Shown here piece after piece: positions 44,989-53,940 of a stretch of DNA of 64,000 bases. Positions within the stretch are counted from its first letter, which is position 1, and every line of letters starts with the position of its first letter. The DNA is taken from assembly GCF_002434265.1 (NCBI RefSeq), contig NZ_DJJS01000004.1:474975-538974 (forward strand), read 5' to 3'. Source of the DNA: Pseudomonas sp. UBA6562. Its GTDB lineage: Bacteria > Pseudomonadota > Gammaproteobacteria > Pseudomonadales > Pseudomonadaceae. Below the pieces are notes generated by a model. It saw only the letters and a list, made by a program, of their open reading frames with translations, was not told the DNA's origin and did not search any database. The position numbers and the translations under genes are program-made.

Positions 44989-46133
44989 TGAAGGTCGTGC
45001 TCTCCGTCGATCTCGTCCGCTTCCCGCTGACGGGCATTGGCCGCTACACCTACGAATTGGCACGGCACTTGGAAGCCAGCCCGGCCATCGACGAGCTGCG
45101 TTACATGGCGGGTCGGCACTTTCTGCCGAGTTTGCCCAATGCGTGCGATGCTTCTGACAGGCAGCACGGGCTCAAGCGCATCGTTCAGAAGATGCCGATC
45201 GCCATCGAGGCGTATCGTTGGCTGATGCCGCGCTTGAAAGCCCAGGCGCTCAAGGGGAAAGAGGATTTCCTCTACCATAGCCCCAATTATTACCTGCCGC
45301 CGTTCAAGGGGCTGAAGGTCGCCACGTTCCATGACCTGTCGCCGTTCACCTGGTCGCAATGCCATCCGCCGCACGTGGCTCGTTTCCTGCGCAAGGAGTT
45401 GAGCCAGACCATCCAGCGCGCTGACCGCCTCATCACCGACTCGGAGTTCACGCGACAGGAATTGGCCGCCTACTTCGATTGGCCCTTGGACCGTATCGAT
45501 GCCGTGCCGTTGGCCAGCTCGTCTGCGTTCCACCCGCGCGAAGCTGCCGAACTACAGCCGACGCTGGCGCGCCATGGGTTGATGCCTGGTGGCTACAGCT
45601 TGTTCGTCGGCACCATCGAGCCGCGCAAGAATATCGAGACGTTGCTCGATGCCTATCAGCGCTTGCCGTCGCACACCAGGGCCCGTTGGCCATTGGTGCT
45701 GACTGGTTATCAAGGTTGGCGCAGCGATTCGATCCATCAGCGGCTGGAGTCTGCTCGCAGAGAAGGATGGGCTCACTACCTGGGCTTCGTACCTGGCCAT
45801 GAGCTGCCGTTACTGTTCGCCGGCGCCCGCCTGTTCACCTTTCCAAGCCTGTACGAGGGGTTCGGCCTGCCCGTATTGGAGGCGATGAGTTCCGGTGTGC
45901 CGGTAGTCTGCTCCAATACGTCGTCACTGCCGGAAGTCTCGGGCGACGCGGCATTGATGTGCGACGCCATGGACGTCGAGGCACTGACGGCTTTGATCGC
46001 CAAAGGCCTGGAAGACGAAGCCTGGCGCACGGCCGCGATCGTTGCCGGCCTGGCCCATGCGGCCCGCTTCTCCTGGCAGCGTTGTGCCCTCGACACGCTT
46101 GATTCCTATCGACGCACGGTGGCCCAGTCATGA
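44988..46133 (+). CDS. wbpY: GT4 glycosyltransferase, WbpY/WbdB-like
   Basis: This is a 381-residue GT-B enzyme. It starts MKVVLSVDLVRFPLTGIGRY, like the A-band and polymannan transferases. It has HSPNYYLPP, FVGTIEPRKNIETLLDAY near 205 and the EX7E motif EGFGLPVLE near 292-300. It probably adds one of the first D-rhamnose or D-mannose residues on the lipid-linked primer. The assignment as WbpY rather than WbpX or WbpZ rests on gene order (gmd-rmd-here-next GT4). It overlaps rmd by one base and the next gene in ATGA. Confidence 0.82.
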   Translation: MKVVLSVDLVRFPLTGIGRYTYELARHLEASPAIDELRYMAGRHFLPSLPNACDASDRQHGLKRIVQKMPIAIEAYRWLMPRLKAQALKGKEDFLYHSPNYYLPPFKGLKVATFHDLSPFTWSQCHPPHVARFLRKELSQTIQRADRLITDSEFTRQELAAYFDWPLDRIDAVPLASSSAFHPREAAELQPTLARHGLMPGGYSLFVGTIEPRKNIETLLDAYQRLPSHTRARWPLVLTGYQGWRSDSIHQRLESARREGWAHYLGFVPGHELPLLFAGARLFTFPSLYEGFGLPVLEAMSSGVPVVCSNTSSLPEVSGDAALMCDAMDVEALTALIAKGLEDEAWRTAAIVAGLAHAARFSWQRCALDTLDSYRRTVAQS

Positions 46134-47251
46134 CCAAGGTGCTGCATTTTTTCAAGACCTATTACCCCGAGACCATGGGTGGCATCGAACAGGTCGTTTT
46201 CCAGCTCGCCGAAGGAAGTGTGGCGCGCGGGTTGCAGGCCGAGGTGCTGTCGCTGAGCAAGCGCGGCGCCGCTCGCGGTGAACGCGTTGGCCGCCATGTG
46301 GCGCATCGCTCGCGGCTCGACCTGCATGTGGCTTCGACCGGATTCTCGCGTTCGGCCTTCAAGGATTTCGCCGAGCTGGCGAGCCAGGCCGACATCGTGC
46401 ATTACCACTACCCTTGGCCCTACATGGATGTGGTGCATTTCGTCAGCCGCTTGAAGAAACCGACGGTAGTCAGCTACCACTCCGATATCGTCAAGCAAAA
46501 AACCCTGCTCAAACTGTATCAACCGTTGATGAACCGCTTCTTGGGCAGCGTCGACCGCATCGTCGCCTCTTCGCCCAACTATGTGGCCAGCAGCGAGGTG
46601 TTGCAGCGTTTCCAGCACAAGGTCGACATCATTCCCTATGGCCTGGACCAGGCAACTTACCCCGTTCCCAGTGAGGCCAAGCGAGCGTACTGGCGTGACC
46701 GGCTCGGCGCCCGGTTTTTCCTGTTCGTCGGCGCCTTGCGTTACTACAAAGGCCTCGATTGCCTGATAGAAGCAGCCAAGCAGGCCAATTTGCCGGTGGT
46801 CATCGTGGGGCATGGGCACCTGGAACAGACGTTGCGCGCTCAGGCGCAGGCCATTGGCGCCAGCAGCGTCCACTTCGTCGGTGGGTTGGACGATGAAGAT
46901 AAAGTGGCCTTGCTCGAATCTTGCGAAGCCTTTGTCTTTCCCTCGCACCTGCGTTCCGAATCCTTCGGCATTTCGCTGCTGGAAGCCGCCATGTATGGCA
47001 AGCCGATGATCTCGTGCGAAATCGGCAGCGGCACCACGTTCATCAACCTGCATGGCCAGACCGGGCTGGTGACGCCGCCGCGAAACCCTGGCGAGCTGGC
47101 CCGCGCCATGCTCGAACTCTGGAGCGACCCGGTGCGCGCAGCCGAAATGGGGCGTCAGGCGCGGCAGCGCTATGAGTCGGTGTTTTCAGCCGAACAGATG
47201 GTCGACAGCTATGTGCACTTGTACCAACGCCTGCTCGACGGTCGTCCATGA
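46130..47251 (+). CDS. wbpZ: GT4 glycosyltransferase, WbpZ/WbdC-like
   Basis: This is a 373-residue GT-B enzyme. It has KTYYPETMGGIEQVVFQLAE (8-27) and VVSYHSDIVKQK near 118-129. FVGALRYYKGLDCLIEA near 200 and SESFGISLLEAAMYGKP near 275-291 form the donor site (E of SESFG and E of LLEA). Such enzymes commit the lipid-linked primer to rhamnan or mannan synthesis by adding the first sugar. The four-base overlaps at both ends show tight coupling with its neighbours. Confidence 0.82.
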   Translation: MTKVLHFFKTYYPETMGGIEQVVFQLAEGSVARGLQAEVLSLSKRGAARGERVGRHVAHRSRLDLHVASTGFSRSAFKDFAELASQADIVHYHYPWPYMDVVHFVSRLKKPTVVSYHSDIVKQKTLLKLYQPLMNRFLGSVDRIVASSPNYVASSEVLQRFQHKVDIIPYGLDQATYPVPSEAKRAYWRDRLGARFFLFVGALRYYKGLDCLIEAAKQANLPVVIVGHGHLEQTLRAQAQAIGASSVHFVGGLDDEDKVALLESCEAFVFPSHLRSESFGISLLEAAMYGKPMISCEIGSGTTFINLHGQTGLVTPPRNPGELARAMLELWSDPVRAAEMGRQARQRYESVFSAEQMVDSYVHLYQRLLDGRP

Positions 47252-48237
47252 GCGACTGCGCAGCACCGACCCTTGGCGGCATCCTCGTCACCGGCGCCAA
47301 CGGCTTCGTCGGCCGTGCTCTGGTGGAGCATTTGTCCGCCTCGCAGCCGCACCCGGTGGTCGCCGCCGTCAGGCGAACCGATGCGGCGTTGCCCTCGCAA
47401 GTGTCCAAGCGTACGGCGCCTGATCTAGGTCCAGGCGCAGACTGGTCACCCGTCCTGCAAGGCATCGACTGCGTAATCCATGCCGCAGCACGCGTGCATG
47501 TCATGCAAGACACCGCAGCCGACCCGCTCGAGGCGTTCCGCCAGGTCAACACCGCCGGCACCTTGGCGCTGGCCGCCCAGGCCGCGCAGGCCGGTGTCCG
47601 GCGCTTCGTCTTCATCAGTTCGATCAAGGTCAACGGCGAGCACACACTGCCTGGCCAGCCGTTCAGCGCCGACCAGGCGCCTCGCCCCAGCGATCCCTAT
47701 GGCATCTCCAAGCACGAGGCCGAGCAAGGGTTGCTGCGCTTGGCGCAAGAGACCGCCATGGAGGTAGTCATCGTCCGCCCCGTGCTGGTCTATGGCCCAG
47801 GCGTCGGGGCGAACGTGGCGAGCATGATGCGTTGGCTGGCCCGCGGTGTGCCCTTGCCACTGGGTGCCATCGACAACCGACGCAGCCTGGTGAGCCTGGC
47901 CAACCTAGTGGATTTCGTGGCGCTGTGCGTGGCGCATCCCCAGGCGGCCAACCAGATCTTTCTGGTCAGCGATGGGGAAGACCTGTCCACCACCGACCTG
48001 CTGCGGCGGATGTCGCGCGCCTTGGGGCGCCGCCCCTTGTTGCTGCCGGTTCCGGCTGCGTGTTTGGCGTGGGCGGCGCGGCTGCTGGGCAAGGCGGGTG
48101 TCGCCCAGCGCTTGCTGGGCTCGTTGCAGGTCGATATCGAAAAGAACGAGCAGCGACTGGGCTGGCAGCCCGCCGTTGCGGTCGATGTGGCGTTGCAGGC
48201 CACCGCCCGTCATTTTCTGGAGCATCAACGTCGATGA
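47248..48237 (+). CDS. UDP-sugar epimerase/reductase (WbpV/WbpK-like SDR)
   Basis: This 329-residue extended SDR enzyme has ILVTGANGFVGRALVEHL (12-29), the family mark DCVIHAAARVHVMQD near 73-87, and the catalytic YGISKHEAEQ near 150. It sits between the transferases and wbpL, as wbpV or wbpK does beside wbpL in P. aeruginosa serotypes. It probably reduces the WbpM product to a UDP-6-deoxy-HexNAc such as UDP-QuiNAc or UDP-FucNAc, which WbpL would use as primer sugar. The exact sugar is unknown. Confidence 0.82.
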   Translation: MSDCAAPTLGGILVTGANGFVGRALVEHLSASQPHPVVAAVRRTDAALPSQVSKRTAPDLGPGADWSPVLQGIDCVIHAAARVHVMQDTAADPLEAFRQVNTAGTLALAAQAAQAGVRRFVFISSIKVNGEHTLPGQPFSADQAPRPSDPYGISKHEAEQGLLRLAQETAMEVVIVRPVLVYGPGVGANVASMMRWLARGVPLPLGAIDNRRSLVSLANLVDFVALCVAHPQAANQIFLVSDGEDLSTTDLLRRMSRALGRRPLLLPVPAACLAWAARLLGKAGVAQRLLGSLQVDIEKNEQRLGWQPAVAVDVALQATARHFLEHQRR

Positions 48238-49244
48238 CTTTCGCCTGGCTGCTGATCGCGGTGGCGATCGCTTCATTTCTGCTGACTGCGGTGATCCGTC
48301 GCTATGCGCTGGCGCGCAGCCTCATGGACATCCCGAACGCGCGCAGTTCGCACACGGTGCCTACGCCGCGCGGCGGCGGTGTGGCGATCGTGCTGACCTT
48401 CCTGCCGGCGCTGCTGGCGCTGTGGCAGCAGGGCTGGGCGACGGGCTCGCAAGTGTTGGCCTTGGGCGGCGCCGGGCTGCTGGTCGCCATCGTCGGGTTC
48501 GTCGACGACCACGGCCATATCCCGGCCCGCTGGCGCTTGCTGGGGCACTTCGCGGCGGCGCTCGGGCTGCTGATCGGTCTGGGCGGTGCGCCATCGCTCG
48601 CGGTGGCCGGAATTCCAGTACACTCGGCATGGCTATTGTCGCCCCTGCTGGCGGTCTATCTGGTCTGGCTGCTGAACCTGTACAACTTCATGGACGGTAT
48701 AGACGGCATCGCAGGCCTCGAAGCCTTGTCGGTATGCGCTGCCATATGTGTGGTCTACGCCATGGGGGGGCACATCCAGGCGATGGCTGCACCTTTGCTG
48801 CTGGCCGCCGCAGTGTTGGGTTTTCTGGTGTGGAATTTTCCGCCGGCCAAAATCTTCATGGGCGACGCGGGTAGTGGGTTTCTGGGTCTGACCCTGGGCG
48901 GGCTGTCGCTGCAAGGCGCCTGGTTGGACGGCCACTACTTCTGGGCATGGGTGATCGTGCTCGGGGTGTTCATCGTCGATGCAACGGTCACGCTGTTGCG
49001 CCGCATGCTGGCAGGCGAAAAGGTCTACGAGGCCCATCGCAGCCACGCGTACCAGCACGCGGCCCGGCGTTTCGGCCGGCATCTGCCGGTGACGCTTTGC
49101 ACCGCGGCCGTGACCCTGTGCTGGCTGCTGCCGATGGCCCTGTGCGTCACCTGGCTTGGCCTCGATGGCGCGCTGGCTACGCTGATCGCCTACGTGCCAC
49201 TGGTCGCATTGGCACTGAAATTCCGAGCGGGGCGAGCAGAGTAG
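48234..49244 (+). CDS. wbpL: Undecaprenyl-phosphate N-acetyl-sugar-1-phosphate transferase
   Basis: This 336-residue polytopic protein of the WecA/MraY family has SSHTVPTPRGGGVAIVL (38-54), GFVDDHGHIPARWRL near 85-99, the catalytic NLYNFMDGIDGIAG near 142-155, and FMGDAGSGFLGL near 205-216. The late basic loop RRMLAGEKVYEAHRSHAYQH gives the His motif. It transfers the primer sugar-1-phosphate to undecaprenyl phosphate and starts O-antigen. It overlaps the previous gene in ATGA. Confidence 0.92.
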   Translation: MTFAWLLIAVAIASFLLTAVIRRYALARSLMDIPNARSSHTVPTPRGGGVAIVLTFLPALLALWQQGWATGSQVLALGGAGLLVAIVGFVDDHGHIPARWRLLGHFAAALGLLIGLGGAPSLAVAGIPVHSAWLLSPLLAVYLVWLLNLYNFMDGIDGIAGLEALSVCAAICVVYAMGGHIQAMAAPLLLAAAVLGFLVWNFPPAKIFMGDAGSGFLGLTLGGLSLQGAWLDGHYFWAWVIVLGVFIVDATVTLLRRMLAGEKVYEAHRSHAYQHAARRFGRHLPVTLCTAAVTLCWLLPMALCVTWLGLDGALATLIAYVPLVALALKFRAGRAE

Positions 49245-49359
49245 AGGCACGCCTCGCGTCGTACGCATACGAGTACTGCGGACATTGACAACCACACGCA
49301 TGCGCTGGCCACGGCCAAGCATGCGACAGCGGAGAAAGCGCGCCTGCGGGCCGGTACCT

Positions 49360-51354
49360 ATGGACAAGTTGCGCAACTACCTCGTCAATCTGCCACGTCG
49401 CAAGAAACGCCTGATTCAGGTGACGACCGACGTCTTCCTGGTTTGGCTGGCCCTCTGGCTGGCCTTCGTCGTGCGGCTGGGCATCGACGAAATGTACAAC
49501 CCGCTGCTCGGCCATCCTTGGCTGTTCGTGGCCGCGCCTATCGTCTCGATCCCGTTGTTCATCCGTTTCGGCATGTACCGGGCCGTGATGCGTTACTTCG
49601 GCAACGACGCGTTGGTGGCCATCGTCAAGGCCGTCAGCCTGGCCTCCTTGCTGTTGACGCTCGTGGTCTTCTGGTACAGCGCGCCGCCGCAGGTCGTGCC
49701 TCGTTCGATCATCTTCAACTATTGGTGGCTGAGCCTGGTGATCGTGGGTGGCCTGCGCCTCGCTATGCGCCAGTACTTCATGGGCGACTGGTTCACTACT
49801 GCGCAGCACGTGCCTTTCGCCACGCGCGACGACGGTTTGCCGAAGGTCGCCGTGTACGGGGCCGGGACGGCGGGCAACCAGTTGGTCGCAGCGTTGCGCA
49901 TGGGCAAGGTGATGCGCCCGGTGGCCTTCATCGACGACGACCCCGGCATCGCCGATCGGATGATCGCCGGTTTGCCGGTCTACAAGCCCGAACGCATCCA
50001 GCGCATGATCGATGCCACTGGCGCCGAAGAAATCCTCCTGGCCCTACCGTCCATCTCGCGCAGCCGCCGCCGCGAAATCCTCGGCAACCTCGAACGCTTC
50101 GCGCTGCACGTGCGCAGCGTGCCCGGCATCATGGACCTCGCCAGCGGGCGGGTGAAGGTCGACGACATCCAGGAAGTGGACATCGCCGACCTGCTGGGGC
50201 GCGATGCCGTCCCGGCGCAGCACGATCTGCTTGAGCAGTGCATCGCCGATCAGTCGGTGCTGGTTACCGGTGCCGGTGGCTCGATCGGCTCCGAGCTGTG
50301 CCGGCAGATCGTCGATTTGCGGCCCAAGGTCCTGATCCTGTTCGACCACGCCGAATTCAACCTCTACAGCATCGCCGCCGAGCTCGAAGCGCATATCGCC
50401 CGTGCGCACCTGAGGGTCCGACTGGTCCCCATTTTGGGCTCGGTGCGCAACCAGGCGCTGACACTGGACATCATGAAGACCTGGCGGGTGGATACGGTCT
50501 ATCACGCGGCGGCCTACAAACACGTGCCGATCGTCGAGCACAACGTCGCCGAGGGTGTGCTCAACAACGTGATGGGCACGCTCTGCACCGCCCAGGCCGC
50601 GTTGCAGGCCGGTGTGGCGAGCTTCGTGCTCATTTCCACCGACAAGGCCGTGCGCCCGACCAACGTGATGGGCAGCACCAAGCGCTTGGCCGAAATGACC
50701 CTACAGGCGCTGAGCCGCGAACCGGCGCCGGTGCTGCTGGGCGATGCCGACAACGTGGCGCGGGTCAACAAGACCCGCTTCACCATGGTCCGTTTCGGCA
50801 ACGTGCTGGGCTCGTCCGGCTCGGTGATTCCGTTGTTCCACAAGCAGATCAAGGAAGGCGGGCCGCTGTCGGTCACCCACCCGAACATCACGCGCTACTT
50901 CATGACCATCTCCGAGGCGGCGCAACTGGTGCTCCAGGCAGGTTCCATGGGGCAGGGCGGCGACGTCTTCGTGCTCGACATGGGCAAGCCGGTGAAGATC
51001 GTCGAGCTGGCGGAAAAGATGATCCACCTCTCAGGCTTCAGCGTGCGCTCGGAGCGCAACCCCATGGGCGACATCGCCATCGAGTTCACGGGCTTGCGTC
51101 CGGGCGAGAAGCTGTACGAAGAGTTGCTGATCGGCGACAACGTCGAGCCTACGCGGCACCCGATGATCATGTCGGCGACCGAGGATTTCCTCACCTGGAC
51201 CGTGCTCAAAGGGCAGCTGAACGAGTTGCTGACCGCTGTGGAGAGCAACAATTGCCCGCGGGTGCGCAAGCTGCTGCGCGAGCTGGTCTGCGGGTATGTA
51301 CCACAAGGGGAGATCGTCGACTGGATCTATCAGCAACAGCGGCAGGATTCGTGA
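49360..51354 (+). CDS. wbpM: UDP-N-acetylglucosamine 4,6-dehydratase (membrane SDR)
   Basis: This is a 664-residue protein. Four hydrophobic segments lie in the first 150 residues, followed by a CoA-binding-like Rossmann domain (VAVYGAGTAGNQLVAAL). The catalytic SDR domain begins at about 290 with LVTGAGGSIGSELCRQ. Near 430 the active-site run STDKAVRPTNVMGSTKR shows the Ser-Met-Lys triad (Met in place of Tyr) typical of WbpM. ATG 49360 (MDKLRNYLVN) is chosen over a GC-rich in-frame extension of 25 residues. It makes the 4-keto-6-deoxy precursor used by the epimerase upstream and closes the O-antigen locus. Confidence 0.93.
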   Translation: MDKLRNYLVNLPRRKKRLIQVTTDVFLVWLALWLAFVVRLGIDEMYNPLLGHPWLFVAAPIVSIPLFIRFGMYRAVMRYFGNDALVAIVKAVSLASLLLTLVVFWYSAPPQVVPRSIIFNYWWLSLVIVGGLRLAMRQYFMGDWFTTAQHVPFATRDDGLPKVAVYGAGTAGNQLVAALRMGKVMRPVAFIDDDPGIADRMIAGLPVYKPERIQRMIDATGAEEILLALPSISRSRRREILGNLERFALHVRSVPGIMDLASGRVKVDDIQEVDIADLLGRDAVPAQHDLLEQCIADQSVLVTGAGGSIGSELCRQIVDLRPKVLILFDHAEFNLYSIAAELEAHIARAHLRVRLVPILGSVRNQALTLDIMKTWRVDTVYHAAAYKHVPIVEHNVAEGVLNNVMGTLCTAQAALQAGVASFVLISTDKAVRPTNVMGSTKRLAEMTLQALSREPAPVLLGDADNVARVNKTRFTMVRFGNVLGSSGSVIPLFHKQIKEGGPLSVTHPNITRYFMTISEAAQLVLQAGSMGQGGDVFVLDMGKPVKIVELAEKMIHLSGFSVRSERNPMGDIAIEFTGLRPGEKLYEELLIGDNVEPTRHPMIMSATEDFLTWTVLKGQLNELLTAVESNNCPRVRKLLRELVCGYVPQGEIVDWIYQQQRQDS

Positions 51355-51658
51355 GCGCGGGTGCATGCGCCGCCAGGCTGCACTCGTAGACGAGGCTCGG
51401 TGCAAAGGCGAAGCCGTCATCGAGCGGGTGCGCTGAGACAACCTGTCGCCTTGACGGTTCCCTTTAATTTGTTTGTGCCGATGTTTCCGTTACAATAGCG
51501 AAACGTTTCAGCCGGCAGGGTTGCCTGATCCTCCGGCCGAGCGTTGCTGTTTCTCTGGCTGCTGACTCCAATGATCAATAACAAGCGCGCGCTGAAGGAC
51601 AGACACATCACAGGTCAGGCACCCGCCGTCCTTACGTGCTAACGATTGGAATTGATCA
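51355..51658 (+). promoter_or_regulatory. mqo upstream region with a candidate sigma-70 promoter
   Basis: There is no gene in these 304 bases. TTGTTT (51469-51474) and TACAAT (51491-51496) with a 16-base spacer make a plausible promoter, leaving a leader of roughly 155 bases before mqo. The transition from wbpM has no obvious T-run terminator. Confidence 0.45.
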
Positions 51659-53305
51659 ATGTTCAAACATGCTGGCAAGGCCCTGCTGGGTCTGGCTGTC
51701 GCCGCGGGCTTCATGCACGCGCAGGCTGCAGAAACCAAGAAAGTAGACGTGCTGCTGGTCGGCGGCGGGATCATGAGCTCCACCCTGGCGGTCTGGCTCA
51801 CTGAACTCGAGCCGTCCTGGTCGATGGAAATGGTCGAGCGTCTCGACGGCGTCGCCGAAGAAAGCTCCAACGGCTGGAACAACGCCGGTACCGGCCACTC
51901 CGCGCTGGCCGAGCTGAACTACACCCCCGAAGACAAAGACGGCAAGATCAACATCAGCAAGGCGATCGAGATCAACGAAGCCTTCCAGATCTCCCGTCAG
52001 TTCTGGTCGTGGCAGGTCCGTCAGGGCGTGCTGAACAACCCGCGCTCGTTCATCAACACCACCCCGCACATGAGCTTCGTGTGGGGTGACGACAACATCA
52101 AGTTCCTCAAGAAGCGCTACGAGGCCTTGCAGGCGAGCCCGCTGTTCCGTCCGATGCAGTACTCCGAGGACCACGCGCAGATCGCCAAGTGGGTGCCGCT
52201 GATGATGGAAGGCCGTGACCCGAGCCAGAAGCTGGCGGTCACCTGGACGCCGATCGGCACTGACGTCAACTTTGGCGAGATCACCCGCCAGTTCGTCAAG
52301 CACCTGCAAACCCGCGACAACTTCGACCTGAAGCTGTCCAGCGAAGTGCAGGACATCACCCGCAACGACGACGGCTCCTGGCACGTCGCGTACAAGAACC
52401 TCAAGGACGGCAGCGAGACCGCGACCGACGCCAAGTTCCTGTTCATCGGCGCGGGCGGTGGCGCACTCAAGCTGCTGCAGAAATCCGGCATCGAAGAGGC
52501 CAAGGAATACGCGGGCTTCCCGGTCGGCGGGTCGTTCCTGGTCACCGAGAACCCAAGTGTCGCCATGCAGCACATGGCCAAGGCCTACGGCATCGCCTCG
52601 ACCGGCGCGCCGCCCATGTCGGTACCGCACCTGGACACCCGCGTGCTCGACGGCAAGCGCGTGATCCTGTTCGGGCCATTCGCCACCTTCTCCACCAAGT
52701 TCCTCAAGAACGGCTCGTACCTCGACCTGCTCAAGAGCACCACGCTGCACAACATGTGGCCGATGACCAAAGTCGGTGTCGACCAGTACCCGCTGGTGGA
52801 ATACCTCGCCGGTCAGCTGATGCTCTCGGACGACGACCGCTTCGCCGCCCTGCAGACCTACTTCCCGCACGCCAAGAAAGAAGACTGGCGCCTGTGGCAG
52901 GCCGGTCAGCGCGTGCAGATCATCAAGCGTGACGCCGAACACGGTGGCGTGCTGAAGCTGGGTACCGAAGTGGTGGCGTCGAAAGACCGCACCCTGGCCG
53001 GCCTGCTGGGCGCTTCGCCAGGCGCCTCGACCGCTGCGCCGATCATGCTCAACGTGCTCGAAACCATCTTCAAGGAGAAGGTCGCGACGCCTGAGTGGCA
53101 AGCCAAGCTGCACGAGATCGTGCCAAGCTACGGCACCAAGCTCAACGATTCGGCTGCCGCCGTACAGAAAGAGTGGAACTACACCGCCGACGTCCTGCAA
53201 CTGGCCAAACCGCCGGTGATCGACGCCAGCGTCGGTGAAACCGCCACTGCCGCCGCCCCGGCCAAGCCGGTGGAAAGCAACCCGTCGGCCGACATGGCGC
53301 TGTAA
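51659..53305 (+). CDS. mqo: Malate:quinone oxidoreductase
   Basis: This is a 548-residue FAD enzyme. The dinucleotide loop is DVLLVGGGIMSSTLA near 29-43, followed by MVERLDGVAEESSNGWNNAG. The middle has PMSVPHLDTRVLDGK, and the end has LLGASPGASTAAPIMLN. It oxidises malate to oxaloacetate and passes electrons to quinone at the inner membrane. The first 23 residues look like a signal peptide (GKALLGLAVAAGFMHAQA), as in the E. coli protein, and the last 25 are an Ala/Pro-rich tail. Pseudomonads often have several mqo copies. Confidence 0.95.
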   Translation: MFKHAGKALLGLAVAAGFMHAQAAETKKVDVLLVGGGIMSSTLAVWLTELEPSWSMEMVERLDGVAEESSNGWNNAGTGHSALAELNYTPEDKDGKINISKAIEINEAFQISRQFWSWQVRQGVLNNPRSFINTTPHMSFVWGDDNIKFLKKRYEALQASPLFRPMQYSEDHAQIAKWVPLMMEGRDPSQKLAVTWTPIGTDVNFGEITRQFVKHLQTRDNFDLKLSSEVQDITRNDDGSWHVAYKNLKDGSETATDAKFLFIGAGGGALKLLQKSGIEEAKEYAGFPVGGSFLVTENPSVAMQHMAKAYGIASTGAPPMSVPHLDTRVLDGKRVILFGPFATFSTKFLKNGSYLDLLKSTTLHNMWPMTKVGVDQYPLVEYLAGQLMLSDDDRFAALQTYFPHAKKEDWRLWQAGQRVQIIKRDAEHGGVLKLGTEVVASKDRTLAGLLGASPGASTAAPIMLNVLETIFKEKVATPEWQAKLHEIVPSYGTKLNDSAAAVQKEWNYTADVLQLAKPPVIDASVGETATAAAPAKPVESNPSADMAL

Positions 53306-53317
53306 GGCCCTGTGTCG

Positions 53318-53335
53318 CTACCGCTTAAGCGGTAG
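53318..53335. repeat. Perfect 18-bp palindrome after mqo
   Basis: CTACCGCTTAAGCGGTAG reads the same on both strands. It lies 12 bases after the mqo stop and just before the terminator. Confidence 0.6.
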
Positions 53336-53345
53336 GGATCGAACG

Positions 53346-53387
53346 AAAAAACCACGGGTCGCCAGGTCGGCGGCCCGTGGTTTTTTT
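53346..53387 (+). terminator. Rho-independent terminator of mqo
   Basis: CCACGGGTCGCC (53352-53363) pairs with GGCGGCCCGTGG (53369-53380), with one G-U pair and a five-base loop. Seven T follow, and an A-run on the other side allows it to serve the convergent hicB-like gene too. Confidence 0.9.
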
Positions 53388-53398
53388 GTGCTTGCGCT

Positions 53399-53800
53399 TT
53401 AGCGGTTGAGTTTTTCCAGAGCAGCGTCAGCTAGAAAAGAGGAGCGACTCTTTATGTTGTGCAGATGGACGTAGCGATCTATCTGTTGGATCACAGTGCC
53501 CGGCAGGGTGACATTGACCTTCTCGGTCTTGCCCAGGTAAGGACTGATATCGATGTCCAGCATGCCCCAGCCCATACCGACCAGATCGCTGTTGTGGCGG
53601 TGTTGCGCGGCACTGCTGGGTAAAGGAATCGGCTGGCCGTCCATCGCAAGGGCTTCAAGCATGATGTGCGCAACCTCCAGTGCCGCTGCGTAAGCCTGTT
53701 CGAAATCGTCTCCCGCCGTGACTGCACCTGGAATATCCGGGATCTGGATGCCAACGGCGGTCTGTTCGTCGCCCCATTCGATGCAGATAGGGTATTGCAT
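53399..53800 (-). CDS. hicB: HicB-family antitoxin-like protein without a visible HicA
   Basis: This is a 133-residue protein. The N-terminal half (PICIEWGDEQTAVGIQIPDI, then AYAAALEVAHIMLEA) is the partial RNase-H-like HicB fold. The C-terminal half (KVNVTLPGTVIQQIDRY... and SSFLADAALEKL) is a ribbon-helix-helix DNA-binding domain. GGAGGG upstream fits the start. HicB normally neutralises the mRNA interferase HicA, encoded just upstream. The 140 bases upstream here show no HicA-like frame, so this may be an orphan regulator. Confidence 0.85.
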   Translation of the reverse strand: MQYPICIEWGDEQTAVGIQIPDIPGAVTAGDDFEQAYAAALEVAHIMLEALAMDGQPIPLPSSAAQHRHNSDLVGMGWGMLDIDISPYLGKTEKVNVTLPGTVIQQIDRYVHLHNIKSRSSFLADAALEKLNR

Positions 53801-53940
53801 GATGATGCCCTCCAGATTTGCCCCGTGCTACCTGACATGGACTGCCATAAGGATGGGGGCGGCAAAGTATGCCTCTGGAGCAATGCTCAACCTTGTCTGC
53901 TTTGTTTCTGAACGTACCCAGGCAATCGTCAGCCGAGTAA

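Noticed and set aside
51656..53200. 514-codon minus-strand frame inside mqo
   Set aside because: It is a shadow of the certain mqo gene.
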